From: Glycomyces paridis
Lineage (GTDB): Bacteria > Actinomycetota > Actinomycetes > Mycobacteriales > Micromonosporaceae
Assembly (NCBI RefSeq): GCF_004912155.1
Contig: NZ_STGX01000006.1
Coordinates: forward strand, 111,509 to 175,508
DNA length: 64,000 nucleotides
Direction: 5' to 3'
Shown here: positions 1 to 8,219 of the stretch, in pieces
Position numbering within the stretch: the first letter of the stretch is position 1
Layout: each line of letters opens with the position of its first letter
Position numbers and translations under genes: made by a program
The notes under the pieces: model-generated
Seen by the model: only the letters and a program-made list of their open reading frames with translations
Told to the model about the DNA's origin: nothing
The model's database searches: none

Positions 1-23
1 GCGTCCGTTACCAAAGAGATTTA

Positions 24-52
24 TTGACATCACTGGCGTCGGAAACTAAGCT
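24..52 (+). promoter_or_regulatory. Sigma-70-like promoter of the first sugar-transport operon
   Basis: TTGACA at 24-29 and TAAGCT at 47-52 are separated by 17 nt, a near-ideal housekeeping promoter. It lies about 105 nt before the start codon at 159 and points into the transporter operon. No gene is visible in 1-158. Confidence 0.6.
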
Positions 53-75
53 CTGAAAATTACCGAGAATAATCC

Positions 76-86
76 CGAAAGTTTCG
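76..86. promoter_or_regulatory. Palindrome CGAAAGTTTCG, probable operator
   Basis: The perfect 11-bp inverted repeat CGAAAGTTTCG lies just downstream of the predicted transcription start of the sugar operon. CGAAA/TTTCG palindromes are typical of LacI-family operators in actinomycete xylan/arabinan genes. No cognate regulator gene is adjacent within the window, so the regulator is unknown. Confidence 0.4.
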
Positions 87-158
87 AGCGGTGTGCGATG
101 TAAACGCGTACAGGTCTCGGCAGACGGGCGCAATAAGGACATCTCAAAGAGGAGCGAC

Positions 159-1829
159 ATGTCAGATGTATTCGGGCGCACGCCCATGAGGGCGACCCGT
201 CGCGGGCTGATCGGTTTCACCGTCGCCGGCGGCGGCGCACTGGCACTGGGGGCCTGTAGCGACGACGGCGACGGCGAAGTGAACGTCGACGAGCAGGCCA
301 AGGGCGCGATGGACGACTTCAAGGCGGACACCCAGTTCACCGCCACCGAGCCGTTCACGCTGTCGCTGCTGTGGACCGAGTGGCCGGACCTCCCGATCAC
401 CGACTCGTGGCAGTTCTTCACCGAGATCGAGAAGCGCACGAACGTCAAGTTCGAGGTCACCACGATCCCGTTCAGCGACGCGGTCGAGAAGCGCAGTCTG
501 CTCATCAGCGCCGGCGACGCCCCCTCGGTGATCCCGCTGGTCTACACCGGCGAGGAGAACTCGTTCGTCTCCTCCGGCGCGGTGCTGCCGATGAGCGACT
601 ACGTCGAGCACATGCCGAACTTCCAGAAGTACGTCGAGGAGTGGGACCTCGGCGGCATGATCGACAACCTCAAGCAGGCCGACGGCAAGTACTACATGCT
701 GCCGGGCCTCCAGGAGGTCTCCGTCCCCGTCTTCACGCTGGTCATCCGCAAGGACGTCTTCGAGACCGTCGCCGGCGGCATCCCCGAGACCTGGGACGAG
801 CTGCGCGAGGCCCTGGTCAAGATCAAGGCCGAGTACCCGAACTCCAAGCCGCTCGCCGACGGCTTCGAGGGCCAGTCGATGCTCAACTACGCCGCCCACG
901 CCTTCGGCGCGCAGGCCGGCTGGGGCTTCGGCACCGGCATGATGGACGACGGCTCGGGCACCCTCCAGTACACGGCCGCCTCGGCCGGGTACAAGGAGAT
1001 GGTCGAGTACTTCCGCGGCCTCGTCGCCGACGGCCTGGTCGACACCGACTCGTTCACCGCCGCCAACGACGGTGAGGGCACCGTCGGCGAGAAGTTCGCG
1101 CAGGAGCTGGTCTTCGCGGCCTCCGGTTCGAGCGGCACCGCGATCGACTTCGCCGTGGGCCTGGACGCCACCGTCGGCGCCGGCAACTACGAGGTCCTCC
1201 AGATCGCCCCGCCGGGCGGGCCGGCCGGCCAGATCTGCGAGCCGCGCAACTTCTGGAACGGCTTCATGCTCAACTCCGAGCTCGCCGACTCCGAGTACTT
1301 CCTCGCCACCCTCCAGTTCCTCGACTGGCTCTACTACAGCCCCGACGCGCGCGAGCTCGTCCGCTGGGGCGTGCTCGACGAGACCTACACCAAGGACGCG
1401 GACGGCAAGATCACCCTCAACCCCGACTTCCGCCTCGACGCCTACAAGCTCAACCCCGAGGGCACCACCGACATCCAGAAGGACCTCGGCTGGTCGAACT
1501 CCGTGTTCGCCGACTCCACCGAGTCGCGCGCGCTCAAGGAGTCCTACAACACCCCGACCTTCGTGGAGTACATCGACTCGGTGCTCGCCAACCGGACCCC
1601 GCGCGACCCGAACCCGCCGGCGCCGCTCGAAGAGGCCGAGCTGGAGCAGGCCTCGCTGCTGGCGACGCCCATCAAGGACACCGTCGACACGAACACGCTG
1701 AAGTTCATCCTCGGCGAACGCGACATCGCCGAATGGGACGACTACGTGGCCGAGTTGGAGGGCCAGGGCCTCCAGCAGTACGTCGACCTCATCAACGGCG
1801 CGCGCGAGCGCTTCAAGGAGAACTCCTGA
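159..1829 (+). CDS. Sugar ABC transporter substrate-binding lipoprotein (LplA-like)
   Basis: Extracellular solute-binding protein of about 556 residues that would capture an oligosaccharide for the two permeases encoded directly downstream. The N-terminus has a twin-arginine stretch (Arg14-Arg15 in TRRGLIGF) and a lipobox LGAC with Cys33, so it is probably exported by Tat and lipid-anchored. The start at 159 is chosen over a GTG at 93 because AGAGGAG lies 6 nt upstream and the signal peptide begins there. Length above 500 residues and the pairing with LplB/YtcP-type permeases fit the large LplA/LipO group rather than classical 420-residue binding proteins. No ATPase gene is nearby, as usual for systems sharing an MsiK-like ATPase. 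Substrate unknown; plant-polysaccharide oligomers are an inference from the YesL-like neighbour. Confidence 0.88.
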   Translation: MSDVFGRTPMRATRRGLIGFTVAGGGALALGACSDDGDGEVNVDEQAKGAMDDFKADTQFTATEPFTLSLLWTEWPDLPITDSWQFFTEIEKRTNVKFEVTTIPFSDAVEKRSLLISAGDAPSVIPLVYTGEENSFVSSGAVLPMSDYVEHMPNFQKYVEEWDLGGMIDNLKQADGKYYMLPGLQEVSVPVFTLVIRKDVFETVAGGIPETWDELREALVKIKAEYPNSKPLADGFEGQSMLNYAAHAFGAQAGWGFGTGMMDDGSGTLQYTAASAGYKEMVEYFRGLVADGLVDTDSFTAANDGEGTVGEKFAQELVFAASGSSGTAIDFAVGLDATVGAGNYEVLQIAPPGGPAGQICEPRNFWNGFMLNSELADSEYFLATLQFLDWLYYSPDARELVRWGVLDETYTKDADGKITLNPDFRLDAYKLNPEGTTDIQKDLGWSNSVFADSTESRALKESYNTPTFVEYIDSVLANRTPRDPNPPAPLEEAELEQASLLATPIKDTVDTNTLKFILGERDIAEWDDYVAELEGQGLQQYVDLINGARERFKENS

Positions 1830-1832
1830 TCG

Positions 1833-1856
1833 ACGCGACGGGGCCTCGGCCCCGTC
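1833..1856 (+). terminator. Intra-operon hairpin between binding protein and permease genes
   Basis: GCGACGGGGCC and its complement GGCCCCGTCGC are separated only by TC, giving a very stable stem right after the stop codon of the binding-protein gene. No U-tract follows and the permease genes continue 20 nt later, so partial termination or 3'-end protection of the binding-protein message is more likely than full termination. Confidence 0.6.
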
Positions 1857-1876
1857 GCGCCCAGGAGGGAACACGT

Positions 1877-2899
1877 ATGCCTCTCACAGAGAACGAACTG
1901 CCGCCGCAGGCGGCGCCCGCGGTGTCCGTCGCGGGCGCCGCCGCGCCGGCTCCATCCGGCCTGATCGAGAAGCCGCCCGCAAGGCGCCGTCGCAAGCGGC
2001 AGACCTGGCGCGAGGCGCTCGAGAAGGACTGGCAGCTCTACAGCCTCGCCCTGGTCCCGCTGATCTTCTTCGCGATCTTCAAGTACGCGCCGATGCTGGG
2101 GAACGTCATCGCGTTCCGCAAGTTCCGCCCCGGCGGGAACATCTTCGGCGACGAATGGGTCGGCCTGCGCTACATCGAGCTGTTCATCAACGACCCGACG
2201 TTCTGGCGGGTCTTCGCGAACACCGCGATCCTCGGCGGGCTGACGCTCATCGTCTGCTTCCCGCTCCCGATCGTGCTCGCACTGCTGCTCAACGAGGTCC
2301 GCAAGAAGCGCTTCAAGAAGATCGTGCAGTCGATCTCCTACCTGCCGCACTTCCTCTCCGTGGTCATCGTGGTCGGCATGCTCATGCAGCTCCTGTCGTT
2401 GCAGGGCACGGTGAACCAGATCATCGGGGCGTTCGGCGGGGAGGGCATCCCGTTCCTCCAGCGCGCCGAGTGGTTCCGGGCCGTCTACGTCGGCTCCGAG
2501 GTGTGGCAGACCGTCGGCTGGGGCACCATCCTCTACCTGGCGGCGCTCACCACCGTGGACGAGTCGCTGTACGAGGCGGCGCGGATCGACGGGGCGGGCC
2601 GGTGGCGCCAGACCTGGCACGTCACACTGCCGGGCATCCGGCCCACCATGGTCACGCTGCTGGTGCTCAACATCGGCACGTTCCTGAACGTGGGCTTCGA
2701 GAAGGTCCTGCTGCTGTACAACCCGCTGACCTACGAGACGGCCGACGTCATCTCGACGTACCTCTACCGGGTCGGCCTCGTGTCGAACAATCTCAGTTAC
2801 GCGGCGGCGATCGGCCTGTTCCAGGCGCTGATCGGCCTCGTGATGGTGCTATCCGCGAACCTGGTCTCGCGGAGGATTACGGGGACGAGCCTGTGGTGA
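1877..2899 (+). CDS. Sugar ABC transporter permease (LplB-like)
   Basis: Inner-membrane permease of 340 residues. A Pro/Ala-rich and Lys/Arg-rich cytoplasmic N-terminus (about 65 residues) precedes six predicted helices, starting in the segment LYSLALVPLIFFAIF. The EAA loop that contacts the ATPase is present as YEAARIDGAGRWRQTWHVTLP. The GNVIAFRKF region before the second part of the protein is typical of LplB-type permeases. ATG at 1877 is preceded by AGGAGGG. The gene lies behind the hairpin at 1833-1856 and its stop overlaps the start of the second permease. Confidence 0.88.
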   Translation: MPLTENELPPQAAPAVSVAGAAAPAPSGLIEKPPARRRRKRQTWREALEKDWQLYSLALVPLIFFAIFKYAPMLGNVIAFRKFRPGGNIFGDEWVGLRYIELFINDPTFWRVFANTAILGGLTLIVCFPLPIVLALLLNEVRKKRFKKIVQSISYLPHFLSVVIVVGMLMQLLSLQGTVNQIIGAFGGEGIPFLQRAEWFRAVYVGSEVWQTVGWGTILYLAALTTVDESLYEAARIDGAGRWRQTWHVTLPGIRPTMVTLLVLNIGTFLNVGFEKVLLLYNPLTYETADVISTYLYRVGLVSNNLSYAAAIGLFQALIGLVMVLSANLVSRRITGTSLW

Positions 2900-3825
2900 C
2901 CGAAGTGATCGCGAAGAACCAGGCGAGTCCGACACGGACGCGCCGGGTCACGCAGGACTCCAGGGGAACGCGCGTGTTCGGCGCGTTCAACACGGTCTTC
3001 CTGCTCCTGTTGTGCGCCGGGATGCTGTACCCGTTCATCACGGTGCTCGCCCAGTCGTTCAGCTCCCCCGGGGCGATCAAGGCCGGCCAGGTGAGCTTCT
3101 GGCCGGTCGGGTTCAACCTCGACACGTACGGCGCCGTGATGCAGAACGAGACGTTCTGGCGCAACTACGGCAACACCGTGCTGTACACGGTCGTCGGCAC
3201 CGCCATCGCCATGACGCTGACGACGACCTACGCGTTCGTGCTGTCCAAGAAGCACCTCAAGGGGCGCAAGGTCCTCATCGGGATCGCCGTCTTCACGATG
3301 TTCTTCAACGGCGGCCTCGTGCCGAACTACGTGCTCATCTCCTCGCTGGGGATGAAGAACACGCTGTGGGCGATCGTGCTCCCCGGCGCGATCTCGGTGT
3401 TCAACCTGCTGGTCATGAAGTCGTTCTTCGAGAGCCTGCCGAGGGACATCGAGGAGGCCGCGCAGATCGACGGGCTCGGCTGGTACGGCATCTTCGGGCG
3501 GATCGTGCTGCCGCTGTCGAAGGCGGTCATCGCCACGATGGTGCTGTTCTACTCGGTCGCGTTCTGGAACGACTGGTTCGCCGCGTTCCTGTACCTCGAC
3601 AAGAGCGAGCTGTTCCCCGTCACCCTGTTCCTGCGCAACCTCATCGCGGGCGCGTCCACCTCCACTTCGGAGGGGGCTGCGGCCGCGGGCACCACGACCG
3701 AGCTGCTGTCGGCGAACATCGAGTCGGTGACGATGATCCTCACGGTCATCCCGATCCTGTGCGTGTACCCGTTCGTGCAGCGCTACTTCGTGTCGGGCGT
3801 GATGCTGGGGTCGGTGAAGGGATGA
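2896..3825 (+). CDS. Sugar ABC transporter permease (YtcP/LplC-like)
   Basis: Second permease of the importer, about 309 residues, six predicted membrane helices. The EAA loop reads EEAAQIDGLGWYGIFGRIVLP, and the preceding FNGGLVPNYVLISSLGM stretch is characteristic of the YtcP/LplC (CarB-type) permeases that pair with LplB. Two adjacent GTG codons at 2893 and 2896 are possible starts; 2896 gives the usual GTGA overlap with the stop of the first permease. The stop overlaps the next gene by ATGA, so all four genes are probably one transcript. Confidence 0.87.
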   Translation: MTEVIAKNQASPTRTRRVTQDSRGTRVFGAFNTVFLLLLCAGMLYPFITVLAQSFSSPGAIKAGQVSFWPVGFNLDTYGAVMQNETFWRNYGNTVLYTVVGTAIAMTLTTTYAFVLSKKHLKGRKVLIGIAVFTMFFNGGLVPNYVLISSLGMKNTLWAIVLPGAISVFNLLVMKSFFESLPRDIEEAAQIDGLGWYGIFGRIVLPLSKAVIATMVLFYSVAFWNDWFAAFLYLDKSELFPVTLFLRNLIAGASTSTSEGAAAAGTTTELLSANIESVTMILTVIPILCVYPFVQRYFVSGVMLGSVKG

Positions 3826-4517
3826 CGGAGATGGACGCCCGGGACGCGGGCGAGATCGGCCCGGGGGCGCTCTCGCGCCTCGCCGCCGCGGTCTACCGGC
3901 ACCTCGTGCTCGGGCTGTTCCTCGCGCTCGCGGGGACCCCGACGCTGGTGCTGTGGACGGTGCTCGCACCGGAAGCGGCCAACGTCGTGTTCTTCATGGC
4001 CGCGCTCCTGCCGGTCGCGCCCGCGCTCTCGGCGGCCCTGTACGCCCAGCGCGCGTGGGCGAACGAGCCGGACCTGAGCCCTTCGAAGCCGCTGTGGCGC
4101 GGGCTGCGCATGAACCTGCGCGACACCCTCGCCTGGTGGGTGCCGGTGCTCGCGGTCGCGACGGTCCTGGCGGTGAACGTGCTCTTCGGCTCCACTGTGG
4201 CCGGAGGCGCGTTCCTGAGGCCCGTGTGCGCGGTGTTCCTCGCCGCGCTCGCGGTCCTCTCGGCCCACCTGCTCACGGTGACGTCCTTCTTCTCGTTCCG
4301 CACCAGGGACGTCTTCCGCGTGGCCGCGGCGGAGTTCTTCCTCTCCTGGAAGTCCTCCCTCGGCGTCCTGTCGATCCTCGTCGTGGCGACCGCCGTCGTG
4401 GTCATGGGCTCCGAGGCCGTCCTGCTGCTGCTCGGCTGGGCGTTCGCACTGTTCCTGTGGCTCTTCGCGAAACCGGTCGCCGCCGACATCACCGAGCGGT
4501 TCACCGCCGGGGAGTGA
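3822..4517 (+). CDS. YesL-like DUF624 membrane protein
   Basis: Integral membrane protein of 231 residues with about five hydrophobic segments. The order of a first helix pair, a segment PVAPALSAALYAQRAW, then a basic WRGLRMNLRDTLAW stretch fits DUF624/YesL proteins, which are commonly encoded with LplABC-type transporters (for example in Bacillus rhamnogalacturonan operons). Its molecular role is not established for the family; assistance to the transporter is inferred from context. Translation is coupled to the permease through the ATGA overlap at 3822. The operon ends at the hairpin 4556-4586. Confidence 0.7.
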   Translation: MTEMDARDAGEIGPGALSRLAAAVYRHLVLGLFLALAGTPTLVLWTVLAPEAANVVFFMAALLPVAPALSAALYAQRAWANEPDLSPSKPLWRGLRMNLRDTLAWWVPVLAVATVLAVNVLFGSTVAGGAFLRPVCAVFLAALAVLSAHLLTVTSFFSFRTRDVFRVAAAEFFLSWKSSLGVLSILVVATAVVVMGSEAVLLLLGWAFALFLWLFAKPVAADITERFTAGE

Positions 4518-4555
4518 CAGGCTCGGCCGGGCGCCTCGCCCGGCCTGGAACGATG

Positions 4556-4586
4556 GGGGCGCCGGTCCGCGAAGGACCGGCGCCCC
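4556..4586 (+). terminator. Strong hairpin terminator after the sugar operon
   Basis: A perfect 13-bp stem (GGGGCGCCGGTCC and its complement) with a GCGAA loop follows the YesL-like gene. There is no U-tract, which is usual for high-GC actinomycete terminators. It ends only 20 nt before the GTG at 4606. Confidence 0.75.
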
Positions 4587-4605
4587 GACTGCTGAGGAGC
4601 CCCGC

Positions 4606-5007
4606 GTGAGGAACTGGATCGTCGGCCTCGCGATCGCCGCCGCCTGCATGATCCTCGTGTGGGCCCTGCTCATCGTGCTCGCGAAGCGGCTGCCGCCGGG
4701 GCCGCTGCGCGACCTCGTGGCGTTCATCCCCGACCTGGTGACGACGGTGCGGCGGCTGCGGCGCGAGCCGCGGGTGCCCCGGCGAGCCAAGGCCGCGCTG
4801 CTGGTCGCCGCGGTGTGGGTGGCCAGCCCGATCGACCTCATCCCCGAGTTCCTGCCGGTCATCGGGCCGCTGGACGACATCCTCGTGGTGGCGCTGGCCC
4901 TGCGGTACGCGGGCCGCACCGTGCCTCGGGAGGTCCTACTCGACGCCTGGCCCGGCGACCCGCGGCTGCTCGAACGGCTCCTCGGGCCCGACCGGGGCGC
5001 CCGCTGA
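4606..5007 (+). CDS. DUF1232 (YkvA-like) small membrane-associated protein
   Basis: Protein of 133 residues with one N-terminal membrane helix (about residues 3-24), a basic linker, and the DUF1232 core around residues 65-100: KAALLVAAVWVASPIDLIPE followed by FLPVIGPLDDILVVALALRY. The SPIDLIPE/DD signature defines the family, whose function is unknown. GTG at 4606 follows a GAGGAG-like ribosome site 8-10 nt upstream. Its 3' end overlaps the 3' end of the convergent esterase gene by 72 nt. Confidence 0.8.
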   Translation: MRNWIVGLAIAAACMILVWALLIVLAKRLPPGPLRDLVAFIPDLVTTVRRLRREPRVPRRAKAALLVAAVWVASPIDLIPEFLPVIGPLDDILVVALALRYAGRTVPREVLLDAWPGDPRLLERLLGPDRGAR

Positions 5008-6087
5008 CCACGCGTGCGCGGTGAAGGCCTCCACGGCGTTCACGACCGCTTCGAAACGGGGCGAGTGGAACAGGTCGAACCCGTGGTGGGCGCCGGGCAG
5101 CTCGGCGTACACGTTCCGGTCCGAGACCTCGCGCAGGCGCTTCCCGAAGGCGCGGGCGACCGAGACGTGGACGAGCGAGTCGTGGTCGCCGTGGACGACC
5201 AGGACCGGCGGCGCGTCGGGCCGGGCCAGCGCGAACGGGTCGGTGTCGGCCCCGCGCCCGAAGTAGGGGCCGTAGAAGCCGCCGAGGCCCACGACGGCCG
5301 AGACGGAGGTGTCGGCGTCTTCGAAGCCGGGCTGGTATTCGGGCCGGTCCTGGGTGAAGGCGGCGACGGTGGACATGTGAGCGCCCGCGGAGGAGCCGGT
5401 GAGGACGATCCGGTCGGGGTCGGCGCCCCATTCGGCGGCGTGCTCGCGGACCCAGGCGACGACGCGCTTGGCGTCGACGATGTGGTCTTCGAAGACCGCG
5501 TCGGGGCGGAGGCGGTAGTTGGCGCTGATGCACAGCCAGCCTTGGGAGGCGAGGCGGTGGAGCATGGGGCGGGACTGGGTGTTCTTGCGGCCCATGGCGT
5601 AGTAGCCGCCGTGGAAGTGGATGAGGACGGGCGATCCGGTGGGGTGCGAGCGGTGGCGGTAGACGTCCATGAGGTTGCGTTTCCCGGCGGGACCATAGGG
5701 GACGTTCGCGGTGCGCTCGACGGAGCCGGGCCGGAAGCCGAAGGGCCGCAGGAGGATGCTCGCGTAGGAGACGCGTTTGGTGACGGCGATCGAGCCGAGG
5801 GCGGCTTGGAGGGCGCGTTCGGTCCGGGTGCTGCGCACGGTCGTCAGCGCGATGCAGGCGGCCCCGACGACGGCGGCGGCGATGGCGACCGGGGAGGCGA
5901 GGTCGCCTTCGGCGAGGGCGAGGCCGGTGGAGGCGGTGAAGAGCGCGATGGCGAGGAACGGCAGTTCGTTCACGGTCATGGCCAGCAGGAAGACGAGGGT
6001 GCCGGGGCGTTCGCGCAGGCGCGGGACGGGCAGCGCGGGGAAGGCGAGGAACGCGAGGCCGACGAGGTAGCCGTAGGGGATGCTCAT
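4936..6087 (-). CDS. Membrane-anchored alpha/beta hydrolase (HSL/BFAE-type esterase)
   Basis: Serine hydrolase of 383 residues. The first ~100 residues hold three to four hydrophobic segments; the rest is a hormone-sensitive-lipase-like esterase. Visible motifs are the oxyanion-hole HFHGGYY, the nucleophile elbow GSSAGAH, the acid in GDHDSLVH and the catalytic His in GAHHGFD. It would cleave carboxylic esters; the substrate cannot be told. ATG at 6087 overlaps the stop of the upstream DUF6069 gene by four bases, so the two are co-translated. The 3' end overlaps the DUF1232 gene on the other strand by 72 nt. Confidence 0.83.
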   Translation of the reverse strand: MSIPYGYLVGLAFLAFPALPVPRLRERPGTLVFLLAMTVNELPFLAIALFTASTGLALAEGDLASPVAIAAAVVGAACIALTTVRSTRTERALQAALGSIAVTKRVSYASILLRPFGFRPGSVERTANVPYGPAGKRNLMDVYRHRSHPTGSPVLIHFHGGYYAMGRKNTQSRPMLHRLASQGWLCISANYRLRPDAVFEDHIVDAKRVVAWVREHAAEWGADPDRIVLTGSSAGAHMSTVAAFTQDRPEYQPGFEDADTSVSAVVGLGGFYGPYFGRGADTDPFALARPDAPPVLVVHGDHDSLVHVSVARAFGKRLREVSDRNVYAELPGAHHGFDLFHSPRFEAVVNAVEAFTAHAWSAGAPVGPEEPFEQPRVAGPGVE

Positions 6088-6455
6088 CGGCGGGCCAACC
6101 CGGTGATGACGACGGCGCCGACCAGCAGGTGCATGCCGAGGAGGACGAGGGTGGCGGCGGTGTTCACGGCGCCGAGCGGGCCGAGGAGGGAGACGGCGAG
6201 GAAGGCGGCGGCGATGATCGTCCAGGTGCGGGTGCCGCGGGCGGTGAAGCGCTCCAGGAGGGCCAGGAGGCCCCAGGCGGCGTAGCCGATCGCGAGGGCT
6301 GCGAAGGCGGTCATGGCGGGGCCGACGGTCTGCTCCGTGCCGCCCTGGTCGACGGTGAGGTCGGCGCCGGCGAGGGGGACGGCGACGGCCCACAGGAGGA
6401 GGGCCGCGGCGGCGGCGGTGACGGGGGTGAGGAGTCGGCGGGTTCGTGTGCTCAT
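6084..6455 (-). CDS. Small four-helix membrane protein (DUF6069-like)
   Basis: Protein of 123 residues with four predicted membrane helices (LTPVTAAAAALLLWAVAVPL, MTAFAALAIGYAAWGLLALL, TIIAAAFLAVSLLGPL, and a C-terminal helix), separated by short loops including DLTVDQGG after helix one. The layout fits the actinobacterial DUF6069 family of unknown function. It is the first gene of a two-gene unit with the esterase (ATGA overlap at 6084-6087), suggesting a joint membrane-lipid or cell-envelope role, which is inference. Confidence 0.65.
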   Translation of the reverse strand: MSTRTRRLLTPVTAAAAALLLWAVAVPLAGADLTVDQGGTEQTVGPAMTAFAALAIGYAAWGLLALLERFTARGTRTWTIIAAAFLAVSLLGPLGAVNTAATLVLLGMHLLVGAVVITGLARR

Positions 6456-6574
6456 GGGGCCCAGTCTGGTCGGTGCGGGTGGGGCGGTGCATCGGCCGTG
6501 GGGCCGCTGCGTCTCCTGCCGATGCGGGGGGCGTCTCCTACTTTCGTAGGTGACGGCCCGGTCGGGGGCGTGGC

Positions 6575-6587
6575 TAGCATGGCGTCC
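6575..6587 (+). promoter_or_regulatory. Leaderless -10 element of the sensor kinase gene
   Basis: TAGCAT (6575-6580) is followed by exactly 7 nt and then GTG at 6588. This spacing places the transcription start at or near the start codon, the hallmark of actinobacterial leaderless genes. No Shine-Dalgarno sequence precedes the GTG. Confidence 0.55.
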
Positions 6588-7706
6588 GTGACGAACCACC
6601 GCAGACCGCGCCCGCAGGAGATCATCGGGATGGCCGCCGGGGTCGGCGCGCTGACCGCTTTGACGCTGTGGTCGCGTCCCGATCCGGGCCCGCTGGACTT
6701 CGCCGTGGCGGCCCTGTCGCTGGCGGCGGCGATGGTGCAGCTGTGGCGGCCGGTGACCGGCGCGCTCGCCGCGACGGTCCTGGCGGTCTTCTCGCCGTTG
6801 GCGACCACGGCGGCGACCGTTGGAGCGCTCCAGGTCGCGTGGCGCACGCGGTTCCGCACGGCGGTGGCCGTGGCGCTGGCGGGGATCGCGGCGCACCTGG
6901 TGCAGTGGGTCTGGTATCCGAATCCGGCGTTGGGCTTCGACTGGTGGGCGGTGCTGGTGACGGTGGCGTACGGGGCGCTGCTGGGCTGGGGGACGCTGGC
7001 GCGTTCGCACCGGGAGCTGGTGATGTCGCTGCGGGAGCGGGCGCGGCGCGCGGAGGCCGAGCAGGGCCGATTGGTGGCGGAGGCGCGGGCCGCGGAGCGG
7101 CGCGGGCTGGCGCGGGAGATGCACGACGTGCTCGCGAACCGCCTCTCGCTGGTCGCGACGCACGCGGGGGCGCTGGAGTTCCGGCCCGACGCGCCGCCGG
7201 AGAAGGTCGCCTTGGCGGCCGGGGTGGTCCGGTCGGGGGTGCATCAGGCGCTTGAGGAGTTGCGGCAGGTGATCGTGCTGCTCAGAGAGGACGAGGCGAC
7301 CGCTTCGAGCGGGCCGGGCCCGACGGCGGCGGAGCTGGAGGCGCTGGTCGAGGAGACGCGGGCGGTGGGCCAGCCGGTGGCGGTGAGCGGGGTGTTGTTC
7401 CCGGATGATCTGCCGTCTTCTTTGGGGCGCACCGTGTATCGGATCGTCCAGGAGGGACTGACGAACGCGCGCAAGCACGCCGCGGGGAACGAGGTCTCGG
7501 TGGCGCTGAGCGGTTCACCCGGCGAAGAGCTGGTGATCGAGATCGAGAACGCGCTGCCGGCGCCCGGTACGGCCCCGGCGGTGCCGGGGAGCGGGTTGGG
7601 CCTGGTCGGGCTCACGGAGCGGGTCCGGTTGGCGGGCGGGCAACTCGACCATGAGCGCACTGACGGCCGGTTCCGGTTGCGGGCGCGGCTGCCGTGGCCC
7701 GCGTGA
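6588..7706 (+). CDS. NarL-type two-component sensor histidine kinase
   Basis: Sensor kinase of 372 residues with four to five membrane helices in the first ~140 residues and almost no extracytoplasmic domain, so it probably senses the membrane itself or a hydrophobic ligand. A short coiled coil leads to the HisKA_3 dimerisation domain with phospho-acceptor His179 in AREMHDV, then the ATPase domain with the N-box RIVQEGLTNARKHA (about 285-298) and G-box GSGLGLVG (334-341). The partner regulator lies downstream at 8220, separated by 513 nt of decayed repeats. GTG at 6588 is preferred over ATG 6579 because of the leaderless promoter. Confidence 0.88.
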   Translation: MTNHRRPRPQEIIGMAAGVGALTALTLWSRPDPGPLDFAVAALSLAAAMVQLWRPVTGALAATVLAVFSPLATTAATVGALQVAWRTRFRTAVAVALAGIAAHLVQWVWYPNPALGFDWWAVLVTVAYGALLGWGTLARSHRELVMSLRERARRAEAEQGRLVAEARAAERRGLAREMHDVLANRLSLVATHAGALEFRPDAPPEKVALAAGVVRSGVHQALEELRQVIVLLREDEATASSGPGPTAAELEALVEETRAVGQPVAVSGVLFPDDLPSSLGRTVYRIVQEGLTNARKHAAGNEVSVALSGSPGEELVIEIENALPAPGTAPAVPGSGLGLVGLTERVRLAGGQLDHERTDGRFRLRARLPWPA

Positions 7707-7710
7707 CCGG

Positions 7711-8095
7711 CGCCCACGAGCGTCTCGGCGCGACCGCCGAAGCTCGCTCTACCCGTTGACGACCATGAGCGCCTCAGCGGATTTCGGCCCGTGGAGGCGG
7801 ATACCGTGGCCCGCGCCCCATGACCGGATTCCTACTCGGCCACGGGCACGGCAAGCGAGCGGGCGGGCGGCTGCGCCCGCGGGTCCGACCGCCGCGGCTC
7901 GCGATCGGCGGCCTTCCCGCCCACGAGCGGTTCGCCCGTGCGTGCCCGGCCGCCCGCGTGGCCGGTGTCCCCTCCGCCCAATGCCAAGAGGGGCTCGGCG
8001 CGACTACCGCGACCCGCCCTCGCCATTGACGGCCACGAGCGCCTCGACGGGCGATGCCGCCTGCGGGCGCGACTGCGGTGGACTGCGCAAGCGGA
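7711..8095 (+). repeat. Decayed tandem copies of the kinase gene 3' end (about 270-bp period)
   Basis: The 513-nt gap between kinase and regulator genes has no intact gene. It contains degraded copies of the kinase terminus: GACCATGAGCGC (7647-7658 in the gene) recurs at 7761-7772 and as GGCCACGAGCGC at 8031-8042, and CCGTGGCCCGCG (7692-7703) recurs at 7804-7815. A larger block beginning CTCGGCGCGA at 7724 is repeated at 7994, an offset of 270 nt. Translating 8025 onward gives HERLDGRCRLRARL, close to HERTDGRFRLRARL at the kinase C-terminus. Confidence 0.6.
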
Positions 8096-8206
8096 CGCTT
8101 CGTTCCCACGACCACGGCCACGGCCACCGCCACGAGTGCGGCCGACGGGCCGCCGGACCGCTCGGCCCTGAACGCCTCGGCGGCCAGCCCGGCCCGTGGG
8201 CGCGGC

Positions 8207-8219
8207 TACGATGGCCCTC
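8207..8219 (+). promoter_or_regulatory. Leaderless -10 element of the response regulator gene
   Basis: TACGAT at 8207-8212 is followed by 7 nt and GTG at 8220. The regulator can therefore be transcribed independently of the kinase gene. Confidence 0.55.

Noticed and set aside
162..1874. Minus-strand open frame opposite the first binding-protein gene
   Set aside because: Leu/Glu/Val/Arg-rich composition typical of the reverse complement of GC-rich coding DNA; the plus strand has a lipobox and operon context.
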